Source of the DNA: a bacterium
GTDB lineage: Bacteria; Vulcanimicrobiota; Vulcanimicrobiia; Vulcanimicrobiales; Vulcanimicrobiaceae
Assembly: GCA_021807065.1 (NCBI GenBank)
Contig: JAKAPO010000002.1
Coordinates: forward strand, 1 to 32,026
DNA length: 32,026 nucleotides
Direction of reading: 5' to 3'
The notes beneath the pieces are model-generated. The model had not been told where the DNA came from. It ran no database searches and saw only the letters and a program-made list of their open reading frames with translations. This document shows, one piece after another, positions 1 through 7,156 of the stretch (position 1 is the first letter of the stretch; every line of letters begins with the position of its first letter). Both the position numbers and the translations under genes were made by a program.

Positions 1-21
1 GGAAAGGGCCGAACCGGGCAT
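1..21 (-). CDS. 5' end of the gene after the major capsid gene (partial)
   Basis: A perfect AAGGAGG ribosome site (minus strand, 32-26) sits 4 bases before an ATG at 21, just past the capsid stop codon. Only seven codons (MPGSALS) lie in the window, so nothing can be said about function. In head operons this slot often holds a head-completion or neck protein, but that is only an expectation from position. Confidence 0.45.
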
Positions 22-30
22 AACCCCTCC

Positions 31-1452
31 TTAGTTGACGGAAGCGACTTCGATGACCGCAGCGCGTTTGTACCGTGCGTTCGAAGCGGTCGGAACGACC
101 ACCGGCGTGATCGTGACATCGGTCGGGGCAACGTGGCCGCCGATCCAGAACCACGACTGCGCGATGATTTGCTGCAAGCGGTCGAGCGCCGGCCGCGTAA
201 CCATCGCGATGTCGTTTGCGATGGCGACGTGCGCGGTCTGGTAGTCCGCCATCGCTGCGATCGCTTTGGACGTTCCCTCGAAGGGGCATTCCAGAAGCGC
301 CTGATCGCCGACGATGAGCGCGTGACGCGCAACGAGCGATGCGCTCGCCGCGTTCACGAACGAATAGCTCGGGCTGTTGGTCACCGGGACGAACGACAGG
401 CCGTACAGTTTGCTCACCATCGCGTTGCTGTACAGTTTCGAATCCACCGCGCCCTGCGCCATGATTTCGAACTGCGGGTCCGCGAAGAGTTGGCTATGTA
501 GGATCGGGTCGATGAAGCAGTGGTACGTCCCGTCCGCGTGCTTCGGAATGTTATTCCGCTCCAACTCGAACTTCGCGTTGATAAACAACTGCATCGCCGC
601 CGTGTCGCTCTGCGTGAGCGCCAGGCGAGAGAGTTTGTTGTTCGGACGGAACACGGAAGGCGCGTCCGACGCCACGATGACATCGCCGACCGCAAGCGTC
701 TGCGCGGCCGAGAAGGTGACGTCGCCCGAAACGCCGATGGGGCGCTTCGTGAAACCGATCATGGTCGAGGCGTTCGAGCCGTCCGGGGTTGCGCCCGTGA
801 CCGTCACGGGATACGACGCAGCACCGCTCGCCGGGTAAACCGTCGCGGTGACCGGGTAGGTGACGCTCGTGCTCTGCGGCGTGCCGCCGGAGAACACCGA
901 CCCGTCCACCATCGTGAACTGCTGGAAGGCCGTGTCGAAACCCTTGAGGTTGTCGAGGTGCGCCGTGGTCGAAGCCGACGTTGCGACGGTGACGTATGAG
1001 CGCCCGGACTCGTATGCCTGGTGGTAATCTGCGGCGCAGATCAAGTCCAGGTTGAGCGCGGCCTGCTCGATGAGGTTCTTGGCGTTCTGCATGAACACCG
1101 GCGCGATGGCTTCGTAGTTCTGGATGATGTTGAGATCGATCGACTCGGCGTATTGCGAGATCGACACGAGGAATTGCTCGAAGGGGTAGGTGTTGTTCCC
1201 ACTCCCGACGCCGCCTGCGGTGAGCCCGTTGTCCAGGTTCGTGTTGTTCGCAGGGTTGAGCGCCACGAGCGGCGGCGCGAGCCGGCCCGCCCGCGAGCGG
1301 ATGTAGGTTTCACCGTCTTTGATCGGCACGGGATTCCGTTTCGCCGATTTGCGGTAGGTCATCAGCGCGCCGAGTTGCTCCTCGAAGTACCGCGCCAGCA
1401 TGTTCTCCTGGAGAATCGGCTGCAATGCAGCCGGTAGGTTTTCGTAGGCCAT
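31..1452 (-). CDS. Major capsid protein, HK97-fold (N4 gp56/P22 coat-like)
   Basis: The 473-residue product forms the phage head shell. Its length and its position after portal and scaffold genes fit a major capsid protein. The N-terminal third (ILQENMLARYFEEQLG, then the IIQNYEAIAP region) looks like the N-arm and spine helix of coat proteins. The middle, about residues 195-270, is rich in Thr, Ser, Val and Pro and could be an inserted surface domain. The C-terminal half has the FIDPILHSQLFADPQF segment followed by LYGLSFVPVTNSP, which resembles the N4 gp56-like families. The exact family assignment is an inference. The ATG at 1452 follows GAGGGCACACTT, a weak ribosome site. The 116 bases upstream contain only a small GTCTG-G-CAGAC dyad and no clear promoter. 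Confidence 0.8.
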   Translation of the reverse strand: MAYENLPAALQPILQENMLARYFEEQLGALMTYRKSAKRNPVPIKDGETYIRSRAGRLAPPLVALNPANNTNLDNGLTAGGVGSGNNTYPFEQFLVSISQYAESIDLNIIQNYEAIAPVFMQNAKNLIEQAALNLDLICAADYHQAYESGRSYVTVATSASTTAHLDNLKGFDTAFQQFTMVDGSVFSGGTPQSTSVTYPVTATVYPASGAASYPVTVTGATPDGSNASTMIGFTKRPIGVSGDVTFSAAQTLAVGDVIVASDAPSVFRPNNKLSRLALTQSDTAAMQLFINAKFELERNNIPKHADGTYHCFIDPILHSQLFADPQFEIMAQGAVDSKLYSNAMVSKLYGLSFVPVTNSPSYSFVNAASASLVARHALIVGDQALLECPFEGTSKAIAAMADYQTAHVAIANDIAMVTRPALDRLQQIIAQSWFWIGGHVAPTDVTITPVVVPTASNARYKRAAVIEVASVN

Positions 1453-1568
1453 AAGTGTGCCCTCTATTGACAGTTTGAGTGTGCTGTTGTTCAGCCCTCA
1501 CTGCGTCTGGCAGACTGTCGGGACATGGTATGGCGCAGAGTATCTACTCGGCAAACCAGAAACGGGAT

Positions 1569-2210
1569 TTACGGACCCGTCAAGCGGGCCATCTCCTTCG
1601 AAAACTCTTCGGGAGACATGGAAAATGCGTCTTTCGGACCGGGCTTTGCTCCGCCGCCGGAAACCGGGACCTTCTGTCCGACGGGTTTCTCCGGCTCGGT
1701 CTTTTCGGTCTTGAACCAGTGCGGCTTCTTCGTCTTGAGCGATTCGATGGCGTCCTTGCCCCCGACTACAACGCCGTCATCATCGACGCGCAGATCGCTG
1801 ATGTCGATGGACTTCACGTCGTCCGGGTCGATGATGCCCAGGGATACCGCCTGAGCCTTCAGCTCCGCTACGATGTAGCGTCGTTCGGCCTTCTTGATCG
1901 CGTCGGCCGATTTCGCTTCGGACTCTTCGCGTTTCTTGACTTCCCCCTCGGCGATCTCGCGGTACCGCTTCTCCTCTTCCAGGTCCTTGCGCTTCCGCGC
2001 TTCGTCGGCCTTTTCGAGTTCCGCAATCTTCTTCGCGAGCGCCTCTTCGTTCAGCCGGCGACGTTTGTTCTCGTCGCGCAACTCTGAAACATGCTGCCTC
2101 CAGCCCTCGGGGGTCTCGATCTCTTTGGTCTTGTCAACCGGTTTATCCTCAACCTTGGGAGGATCCACTTTGGGTTCGATCTTGGTATCAGGTTTGAGTT
2201 CCTCGGCCAT
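1569..2210 (-). CDS. Capsid scaffolding protein (DUF4355-like)
   Basis: The 213-residue product is highly charged. A Pro/Lys-rich N-terminus (residues 1-35) is followed by a long Glu/Lys/Arg-rich predicted coiled coil (about 45-125) and a Gly/Pro-rich tail. This is the usual architecture of scaffolding proteins that guide capsid assembly and are then lost. It lies between portal and major capsid genes, the standard scaffold slot. AAGGA lies 7 bases before the ATG at 2210. Assignment rests on architecture and synteny rather than on a conserved motif. Confidence 0.75.
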   Translation of the reverse strand: MAEELKPDTKIEPKVDPPKVEDKPVDKTKEIETPEGWRQHVSELRDENKRRRLNEEALAKKIAELEKADEARKRKDLEEEKRYREIAEGEVKKREESEAKSADAIKKAERRYIVAELKAQAVSLGIIDPDDVKSIDISDLRVDDDGVVVGGKDAIESLKTKKPHWFKTEKTEPEKPVGQKVPVSGGGAKPGPKDAFSMSPEEFSKEMARLTGP

Positions 2211-2213
2211 GAA

Positions 2214-3755
2214 TTAGTCCTTCCCGGTATCAACCGGTCGTGGTGCCGAATCAATCGGCTTTGTTTCGTCAGAATCGACGAGTTCTCGAACGGCTCTATT
2301 GGGGTCGTCTAACCCCACCGTCGTCGCTGCTAACCGCGCGACCGTATCGCGCGAGAGTAACGCCACGGGGTTCTTGACCGAGCCGCCCGCAAAGGTCTGC
2401 AAGGCATTTGCCTGCTGCGCTAAATCCGACCCGCGAGGCGTCCACCATGACGGCCACACCAGCCGCATCGACGCATCGGGGTCTGGAGCGTCAACGCCCG
2501 CAATAACGAGCGACCCGGACTTGATTCCACGGAGAATGATTCGCAGTACGGGCAAGAGCCCGCGCGTGCCATACGCAATCCGCATCCGTTCGACCAGCCA
2601 AATGAGCGGCTGCGACAATACTTCTAAGGCTCTGCCGCTCTGCGGTCCGCGCGAGTTCTCCGCATCGGCTTTCATTCCCCCGACCACTTCAAGCGCCCAC
2701 TCGCGAAGCATCTTCACGTACTCACGCGCAGAGTCTAACCCCTGCCCCGTAATCTCTAACAACTTCGCCGAGCCGCCCTCGCCGAGTTCAAGCGCGCGCG
2801 CAACCGATTTCACAATCGGCCCCTCCGACTCGCCGCCCATGAGCGACATCATATCTCCACGACTTACAACCAGCGTTGGGTCCGCAGAATACCGCAACCC
2901 TCTCCCGGTTTGGCTGAGACTGTAGTCGATCTCCACGCAGAAGTTCGCGATCGGTTCGAACGTCGCCGCGCCGTCCACGCGATCGATCGCTGGAGGATTC
3001 ACCATCCAGACCACCGGCGTACACCCAAACCCGTGATCGACCGCTTCACCCAGTTTCCACCGAGGAGCCTTTTTGTCGTCCGGGTCTGCCGATTGCATCT
3101 CGGCAAACTCCTGCTCCGTCAAGGGGAGGAACCGGCGCTCCTCTTTCGCGTCAAACTCAACCCGCAGCCAGTACGTCTTGTCGGCCAATGCCTTTTCGTA
3201 CCCTTCGGCCTGCAACACTTCCCCGCTCACCGTATAGACCTGCACCATCCCGCCAAGGGATGTCGGGTCCTTCGGGTTGAAAATCGGCCGCGCAACTTTC
3301 CCCGACACCACTTCGATGTGCGGAATGCGCTTCGGGCCAATCCCCCGGACGATCACGGCAGAGGACCCAATGCTCCCCCGATAGATCGCGGACATCATCG
3401 CGGATTCCAAGTCGCACGCCTCGACAATGCGCTCGATCTCGCGCTCGAACCCGCCGGAGCGGTCCGACGCATCCTCCGACTCCCACGACCGAATAGACGG
3501 GAAATGCGCCTCGCCAAACGTCAACGAGGAGGTCTGATCAACGATGAGCCGAGCTAACTGATACACTAAGGACGGTCGGCGTTCGCGAAGCAAAATATGC
3601 CGCGTGCCCTCGTCTTCCTGATCGAACGAGAACGGCAGGAAGTCGTACAGCGTCCCGTTGAGCAGCCGTTCCAGCGCATCCAATCGGGCATACCGTGCAG
3701 AGGTCCCCTTGGGAGCGTTCCTGGCGACAAGTTTCGCTAAATCTGCGAAAGCCAT
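2214..3755 (-). CDS. Phage portal protein
   Basis: The 513-residue product would form the dodecameric ring at the head vertex through which DNA passes. Size, position directly after the large terminase, and the N-terminal sequence (RLDALERLLNGTLYDF, then HILLRERRPSLVYQLARLIVD) fit the SPP1 gp6-like portal families. The central part has alternating strand and helix segments with GMVQVYTV and DYSLSQTGRGLRYSADPT, common in portals. The ATG at 3755 has GGGAG 7 bases upstream. This site lies in a 13-base box, CGATAGGGAGTAG, that is repeated exactly before the terminase gene. Only 16 bases separate the gene from the terminase stop, so the two are likely co-transcribed. Confidence 0.85.
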   Translation of the reverse strand: MAFADLAKLVARNAPKGTSARYARLDALERLLNGTLYDFLPFSFDQEDEGTRHILLRERRPSLVYQLARLIVDQTSSLTFGEAHFPSIRSWESEDASDRSGGFEREIERIVEACDLESAMMSAIYRGSIGSSAVIVRGIGPKRIPHIEVVSGKVARPIFNPKDPTSLGGMVQVYTVSGEVLQAEGYEKALADKTYWLRVEFDAKEERRFLPLTEQEFAEMQSADPDDKKAPRWKLGEAVDHGFGCTPVVWMVNPPAIDRVDGAATFEPIANFCVEIDYSLSQTGRGLRYSADPTLVVSRGDMMSLMGGESEGPIVKSVARALELGEGGSAKLLEITGQGLDSAREYVKMLREWALEVVGGMKADAENSRGPQSGRALEVLSQPLIWLVERMRIAYGTRGLLPVLRIILRGIKSGSLVIAGVDAPDPDASMRLVWPSWWTPRGSDLAQQANALQTFAGGSVKNPVALLSRDTVARLAATTVGLDDPNRAVRELVDSDETKPIDSAPRPVDTGKD

Positions 3756-3771
3756 GCGCTACTCCCTATCG

Positions 3772-5283
3772 TCATCGTTGCATCCATCCGGCAAGAGAAG
3801 GTGTTTGTCGGCGCCACTTCTCGTCGCCGGCGGCACGCGCAATGGCTAACTGCATCTGCGAGATCCCCAACACCACCGCGTCCACGATGTCATCGTGCCG
3901 GCCATGCGGGAACCGTAAAAACTCTCCGAGTAACTCGGGCATCCAGGACGCATAGCGAGGAAACTTCACCCGCCCCGATTCGAACAGGCCCGTCACCGCT
4001 TCAGCCCGAGCCTCATGGTTGTCTTTTCCCGGCTTTATCCCAACCAGCGGGAGGGCCGAGGATGCCCGTAACTCGTCCAGCAAGGCGTACCCACTCGACG
4101 CTTCTTCCACGTACACCGTCCGCGGCCCAAACCGGTCGTACAACTCCATCGTCTTGCGCTTCAAGTCCGGGAACCCCACCCGGTCGAACCACACGTCCTC
4201 AATGAAAATATCGCGCATATCGGAGACGATCGTGGCAATCGCCGTCCGGTCATTGCGAACCCCCGTCCGCGCCGCGCAGTCGATCGACTGAATCCTCACC
4301 ACCGGCATCGCCTTCGCTGTGGTCCCAAGGAGCATCCGGGTAATCGCGTCCCCTGGGTCTACCCTCTCCCGAACGTACCGCGTGGCCGGCAACGTCTCGT
4401 ACCGGTGCTCGAACCACCGGTCATGGAACATCTTCCCGCCCGCCGGTACCGGGTCGCCCTGATACTGCGCCCCAAACGCCCCCGCCCCGATCTCTAACCG
4501 CTTCTGCTGCAAGAGCCGTAAGGGCCACCGCTCCTCCCACAACGCCTCGCCTGGACTGCGACCGAGAACATCCTCATCCCCGGCAATCGCCGGAATGTTC
4601 ACCACCACCCACTGATCGGCCGACTCGCCCTCCTGCAGCCGGCCGATCAAATCCCCATCCGACCACCTGGTCTGAATGACGACCACAATCCCGTCCGGCT
4701 CAAGCCGCGTCGTCAGAATCTCCCGAAACCACGCCTCCAAAGCGTCCCGCGTCGTCTCCGTCCCGGCATCCGGCTGCACATCGTCGCAGAGTATCAATTC
4801 GGCCCGAAACCCCGTGACCGTGCCGGTCTGCCCAATGGCCCGCACACCCCCGCCCTGCGCCGTCTGCCACTCCTCCAAAGACTCCCCAACTAACGCGACC
4901 TCGGGCCACGGCCACGACTCCCCCTGAACCATCGACCGCACCGCGCGCGAGTTCCGACGAGCCAGCATCTCACTCGCCGACAACGCCAATATCCGACGAC
5001 GAGGGTCGCGCCCTAAAAACCACGCCAGGTAAATCTGCAATAACGTCGATTTCCCATGACCCGGACCCATACTGATCGCAAGCCGACGTATCTCGCCGCG
5101 CTCCGCCGCCTCTAACAACTCCGCCAAATACCGAAGATGCTTCGGTGACTCAAAACCCGGATACGCGACCCGCCCGAAATCGCATAACCCCGAACGGGCT
5201 AACTCCCGATCAACAAGCCCAAGCGCCCCAGCACGATCAATACCGTGCTCCGAACACCATGACAGAAATGCCTCGGCTTCCAA
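3772..5283 (-). CDS. terL: Terminase large subunit (packaging ATPase-nuclease)
   Basis: The 503-residue motor protein packages DNA into the prohead. The ATPase domain has Walker A GPGHGKST at residues 73-80 and Walker B LILCDD with acidic residues at 167-168. The C-terminal RuvC-like nuclease shows the expected acidic positions: QSIDCA, then VYVEEASSG, then HDDIVDAVV near the end. The start is TTG at 5283; it is the only in-frame start after the upstream stop at 5299-5301. The conserved box CGATAGGGAGTAG puts GGGAG 11 bases before it, a rather long spacing. The gene is the first of the head operon. Its usual partner, the small subunit, is 1.9 kb upstream beyond a recombinase cassette on the other strand. 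Confidence 0.93.
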   Translation of the reverse strand: MEAEAFLSWCSEHGIDRAGALGLVDRELARSGLCDFGRVAYPGFESPKHLRYLAELLEAAERGEIRRLAISMGPGHGKSTLLQIYLAWFLGRDPRRRILALSASEMLARRNSRAVRSMVQGESWPWPEVALVGESLEEWQTAQGGGVRAIGQTGTVTGFRAELILCDDVQPDAGTETTRDALEAWFREILTTRLEPDGIVVVIQTRWSDGDLIGRLQEGESADQWVVVNIPAIAGDEDVLGRSPGEALWEERWPLRLLQQKRLEIGAGAFGAQYQGDPVPAGGKMFHDRWFEHRYETLPATRYVRERVDPGDAITRMLLGTTAKAMPVVRIQSIDCAARTGVRNDRTAIATIVSDMRDIFIEDVWFDRVGFPDLKRKTMELYDRFGPRTVYVEEASSGYALLDELRASSALPLVGIKPGKDNHEARAEAVTGLFESGRVKFPRYASWMPELLGEFLRFPHGRHDDIVDAVVLGISQMQLAIARAAGDEKWRRQTPSLAGWMQR

Positions 5284-5327
5284 CCTTGAGACTACTCCCT
5301 ATCGGCAAAATCAAAAAAATGAAGCGC

Positions 5328-5359
5328 GAAAATTGAGACGGCATGGAAAATGGAGACGG
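5328..5359. repeat. Two direct repeats GAAAATNGAGACGG upstream of terL
   Basis: GAAAATTGAGACGG (5328-5341) and GAAAATGGAGACGG (5346-5359) differ at one base and are 18 bases apart, start to start. They lie 45-76 bases upstream of the terminase start. They could be operator sites or terminase-binding sites. Confidence 0.6.
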
Positions 5360-5494
5360 ATTTGCGAGGGGTCCGCACACACCCTCACCCAAGTTTTGCG
5401 TATAGACCCGCCCCTTGCTTGCTTTGCTAGTAGCGACCATCCCCGCCCGCAAAGCCCCGTAGACAGGGCGTTTCCCGCCGTCCGATCGTCTTTG

Positions 5495-5526
5495 CCTGTC
5501 CATTGTGTGTTCAGTCTGTGGACAGG
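5495..5526. repeat. 8-bp inverted repeat CCTGTCCA/TGGACAGG
   Basis: Perfect arms at 5495-5502 and 5519-5526 are separated by 16 bases. A further GACAGGG copy lies at 5462-5468. There is no T-tract, so a terminator is unlikely; a protein-binding or recombination site is more plausible. Confidence 0.5.
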
Positions 5527-5872
5527 GTTGGCCGCTTGGTGGGCGCTTGGTGGCGAGACTTTTGCGGCGATTTGCGGCTCGCGCTTTGCAGCCGGCCATC
5601 CATCCTCGTTCTTCACTGGCCGCCGTCGTCGTCTTTGTTCGTTCGATTGGTGTGCCGTTTATTTGCCGATCGCTTGTCGTTTGCCGTGCCTTGACATCGC
5701 AGTGTGCTGGTGGTCATGGCTCTGACCTTGCTTTGCCGGTGTTCTCGCTATGTTTGGGGATGGTCACCTTGATGAGGAGGGTGGTGGGATAGGGGCCCGA
5801 GGGGAGGACGAGGACCGGGGTGCTGGCCGATTTTTGGGCTCGCACGCTGCGGGGACGCTGCTTGCCGAATTG

Positions 5873-5886
5873 TTAGGCATGCCTCA
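5873..5886. repeat. TTAGG-N4-CCT palindrome, copy 1 (imperfect)
   Basis: TTAGGCATGCCTCA. The core AGGCATGCCT is a perfect palindrome; one end differs from the other three copies. It lies in the gene-free region upstream of the recombinase cassette. Confidence 0.4.
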
Positions 5887-6021
5887 TTATCGGCTCTCAC
5901 CATCCAATGCGGGCCGACTCAGGTCTCAGCCCGGTGTTTTCGGTGCCTTTTCGGCTCGCCGGCGGCTTCGGTATCCATCCATTCCTCATGGATGGTATGG
6001 TCGCTTGGATGGTTCGGCCTG

Positions 6022-6035
6022 TTAGGCGCACCTAA
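6022..6035. repeat. TTAGG-N4-CCTAA palindrome, copy 2
   Basis: TTAGGCGCACCTAA lies 20 bases upstream of the SOS-type box that precedes the recombinase cassette. It is one of three copies within 0.5 kb around that promoter and is a candidate operator or recombinase-binding site. Confidence 0.5.
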
Positions 6036-6055
6036 TAGCAGCGAATACCGAAAAT

Positions 6056-6069
6056 AGAACACCTGTTCG
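6056..6069 (+). promoter_or_regulatory. LexA-type SOS box of the recombinase cassette
   Basis: AGAACACCTGTTCG contains GAAC-N4-GTTC, the core of the SOS box of Gram-positive and actinobacterial LexA. It ends two bases before the -35 hexamer at 6071. The same box with the same spacing precedes the pentapeptide-repeat gene at 28201-28214. Binding by host LexA is inferred. Confidence 0.65.
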
Positions 6070-6070
6070 C

Positions 6071-6099
6071 TTGTATCAGTGGCGTCAGTGTGCGATACT
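6071..6099 (+). promoter_or_regulatory. Leaderless SOS-type promoter of the recombinase cassette
   Basis: TTGTAT (6071-6076), 17-base spacer, GATACT (6094-6099) preceded by TGC, an extended -10. Six bases then separate the -10 from the ATGAG start at 6106, so the transcript would begin at or next to the start codon. The arrangement of SOS box, -35, -10 and start codon is base-for-base the same as at 28201-28251. Confidence 0.65.
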
Positions 6100-6105
6100 A
6101 TGGAC

Positions 6106-6357
6106 ATGAGAACGAACCGTCAGCGGCACACCTGCGATCTCAGCGAAAGAGCCTTCGGCAGACGGCACCCGGGCTGCCCGCGGTGCGACGAACTTGTGGC
6201 GCTCGTGGGCGCCTACGAGGCCCAGACGGGCGACGATGCGATAGCCGCGAGCCTGGTCGCGGCCTCAGAATTGGCGGAGATCGATCGCCACCTGTTCGCC
6301 CGTAACACACAGTACCGGCTTGGCTCGATTCTTGGCCGAGTATTTAGGAGCGCCTAA
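6106..6357 (+). CDS. Small SOS-controlled protein with Cys/His cluster
   Basis: The product is 83 residues with no family I recognise. The N-terminus carries H8, C10 and CPRC at 24-27, a possible zinc site; the rest is mostly helical. I chose ATG 6106 over ATG 6100 because the distance from the -10 box then matches the second SOS-type promoter. Its stop codon lies inside the palindrome TTAGGAGCGCCTAA, and the recombinase gene starts 2 bases later, so the two form an operon. As the first gene of an SOS-regulated recombinase operon it could be a recombination directionality factor (excisionase), but that is inference from position only. Confidence 0.6.
   Translation: MRTNRQRHTCDLSERAFGRRHPGCPRCDELVALVGAYEAQTGDDAIAASLVAASELAEIDRHLFARNTQYRLGSILGRVFRSA
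6344..6357. repeat. TTAGG-N4-CCTAA palindrome, copy 3
   Basis: TTAGGAGCGCCTAA spans the stop codon of the small gene and supplies the AGGAG ribosome site (6346-6350) of the recombinase gene. Protein binding here could repress translation or transcription of the recombinase. The same 14-mer occurs exactly at 19601-19614. Confidence 0.5.
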
Positions 6358-6359
6358 TA

Positions 6360-7055
6360 ATGAGAGTAGCAGCGTATTACCGGGTGAGTACCCGCGCTCA
6401 GGGCGAGGACGACCGGCTCGGCCTGCCCGTGCAGGTCGCCGGCGTCGAAGCCTACTGCGCCAGGGAGGGCCACGAGATCGTCGCCACCTATACGGATGTC
6501 GGCTTCTCGGGCTCGACCATCGATCGCCCGCAGCTCGCCGCGCTGCTTGCCTCGCGCGACCCCAAAAATTCTCACGAGAATGGTTGTGTTTTGTTCGAGG
6601 CGGTCATCGTGCATAAATGGGATCGATTGGCGCGCGATACCATGCTCGACGGGTATCTGCGCTATCAACTGTCCCAACGTGGCTGCGCGGTTGTCTCAGC
6701 CAGCGAAACCAATGGCGTGGACCCCATCTCGACCATGACGCAGCAGATTCTCGCGGTTGTGGCCCAGTATGAGCGAACCCTGATAACACAGAGGCTACAG
6801 GCCGGCAGAAGGCTGAAGAAGGCTCGCGGGGGGTACGCCGGCGGGAAGCCGGCCCTGGGGCTGCGGCTCTCCGAAGGAGTGCTGGTGCCCTGCGAGGCTG
6901 AGATCGAGGCACTCCGCACCGTGCAAGACCTGCACGGAGCAGGGAAGTCTGTTCGGGCAATCACCCGCGCACTCAACGATTCGACCCTCCGCACCCGTGG
7001 GGGCAAACCCTGGGCGTCGAGTACGGTACACGCGATGCTTGGGCGGCGGCCGTGA
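6360..7055 (+). CDS. Serine recombinase (resolvase domain plus short Recombinase domain)
   Basis: The 231-residue product catalyses site-specific DNA recombination. The resolvase catalytic domain starts at residue 1: YYRVST holds the nucleophile Ser10, followed by YTDVGFSGS, HKWDRLARD and the long QILAVVAQYERTLI helix. After GKPALGL comes a truncated Recombinase-type DNA-binding domain (residues 175-231: LHGAGKSVRAITRALN, then a GKPWASSTVHAML end). It lacks the zinc ribbon and coiled coil of large serine integrases. The segment KNSHENGCV, between LLASRD and LFEAVIVHKWDRLARD, is absent from usual resolvases and is encoded by a roughly 30-bp repeat found again after the gene. AGGAG lies 9 bases before ATG 6360. 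SOS control through the upstream promoter is likely. Confidence 0.85.
   Translation: MRVAAYYRVSTRAQGEDDRLGLPVQVAGVEAYCAREGHEIVATYTDVGFSGSTIDRPQLAALLASRDPKNSHENGCVLFEAVIVHKWDRLARDTMLDGYLRYQLSQRGCAVVSASETNGVDPISTMTQQILAVVAQYERTLITQRLQAGRRLKKARGGYAGGKPALGLRLSEGVLVPCEAEIEALRTVQDLHGAGKSVRAITRALNDSTLRTRGGKPWASSTVHAMLGRRP
6563..6593 (+). repeat. About 30-bp direct repeat, copy A (inside the recombinase gene)
   Basis: Bases 6571-6593 are identical to 7133-7155 (23 bases starting CTCACGAGAATGG); both are preceded by CAAAAA. The ends CAAAA and TTTTG are inverted, and copy A also has a TTCTC-AC-GAGAA dyad. It appears as an in-frame insertion in the recombinase sequence. It could be a recombination core site or a small mobile repeat. 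Confidence 0.7.
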
Positions 7056-7111
7056 ACGTGGACCTGGCCGTCCGCGTCCGCCTCTCCGGCCGCGAAGAGT
7101 GGGACCGATGA
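7052..7111 (+). CDS. Possible 19-residue ORF after the recombinase
   Basis: A GTG overlaps the recombinase stop in a GTGA tetramer and opens 19 codons ending in GREEWDR. The same REEWDR tail ends the gene at 7731-7919. It may be the remnant of a related small gene cut by the repeat insertion, or chance. No ribosome site beyond coupling is visible. Confidence 0.25.
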   Translation: MNVDLAVRVRLSGREEWDR

Positions 7112-7125
7112 CCCCGCGCGCGAGG

Positions 7126-7155
7126 CAAAAACCTCACGAGAATGGTTGTGTTTTG
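7126..7155 (+). repeat. About 30-bp direct repeat, copy B (intergenic)
   Basis: This is the second copy of the repeat at 6563-6593, in the same orientation and 562 bases away. It lies between the recombinase gene and the 3' end of the terminase small subunit gene. On the minus strand it could also form a weak AACC/GGTT stem before a T-run and act as a terminator. Confidence 0.7.
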
Positions 7156-7156
7156 C

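Larger units (their letters stand above)
5284..6055. other. Gene-free region upstream of the terminase, rich in short repeats
   Basis: No convincing gene is seen in these 772 bases: open frames are short, lack ribosome sites and look unlike neighbouring proteins. The region holds two GAAAATNGAGACGG repeats (5328-5359), an 8-bp inverted repeat (5495-5526), two TTTGCGGC copies 10 bases apart (5561 and 5571), about nine TTTGC pentamers between 5390 and 5740, a doubled GCTTGGTGG (5534 and 5545) and two TTAGG-N4 palindromes (5873, 6022). The position next to terL makes a packaging (pac/cos) site possible; recombinase sites are an alternative. This is inference from position and repeat content. Confidence 0.5.

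Noticed and set aside
1021-1437. 138-codon plus-strand frame over the capsid gene
   Set aside because: Arg/Val-rich shadow of the capsid gene, with no ribosome site and no domain.
5333-6025. Several 60-130-codon frames in the gene-free region
   Set aside because: They are Cys/Trp/Arg-rich, overlap in different frames, lack ribosome sites and resemble no protein family. The minus-strand frames here also cross the terminase start without support.
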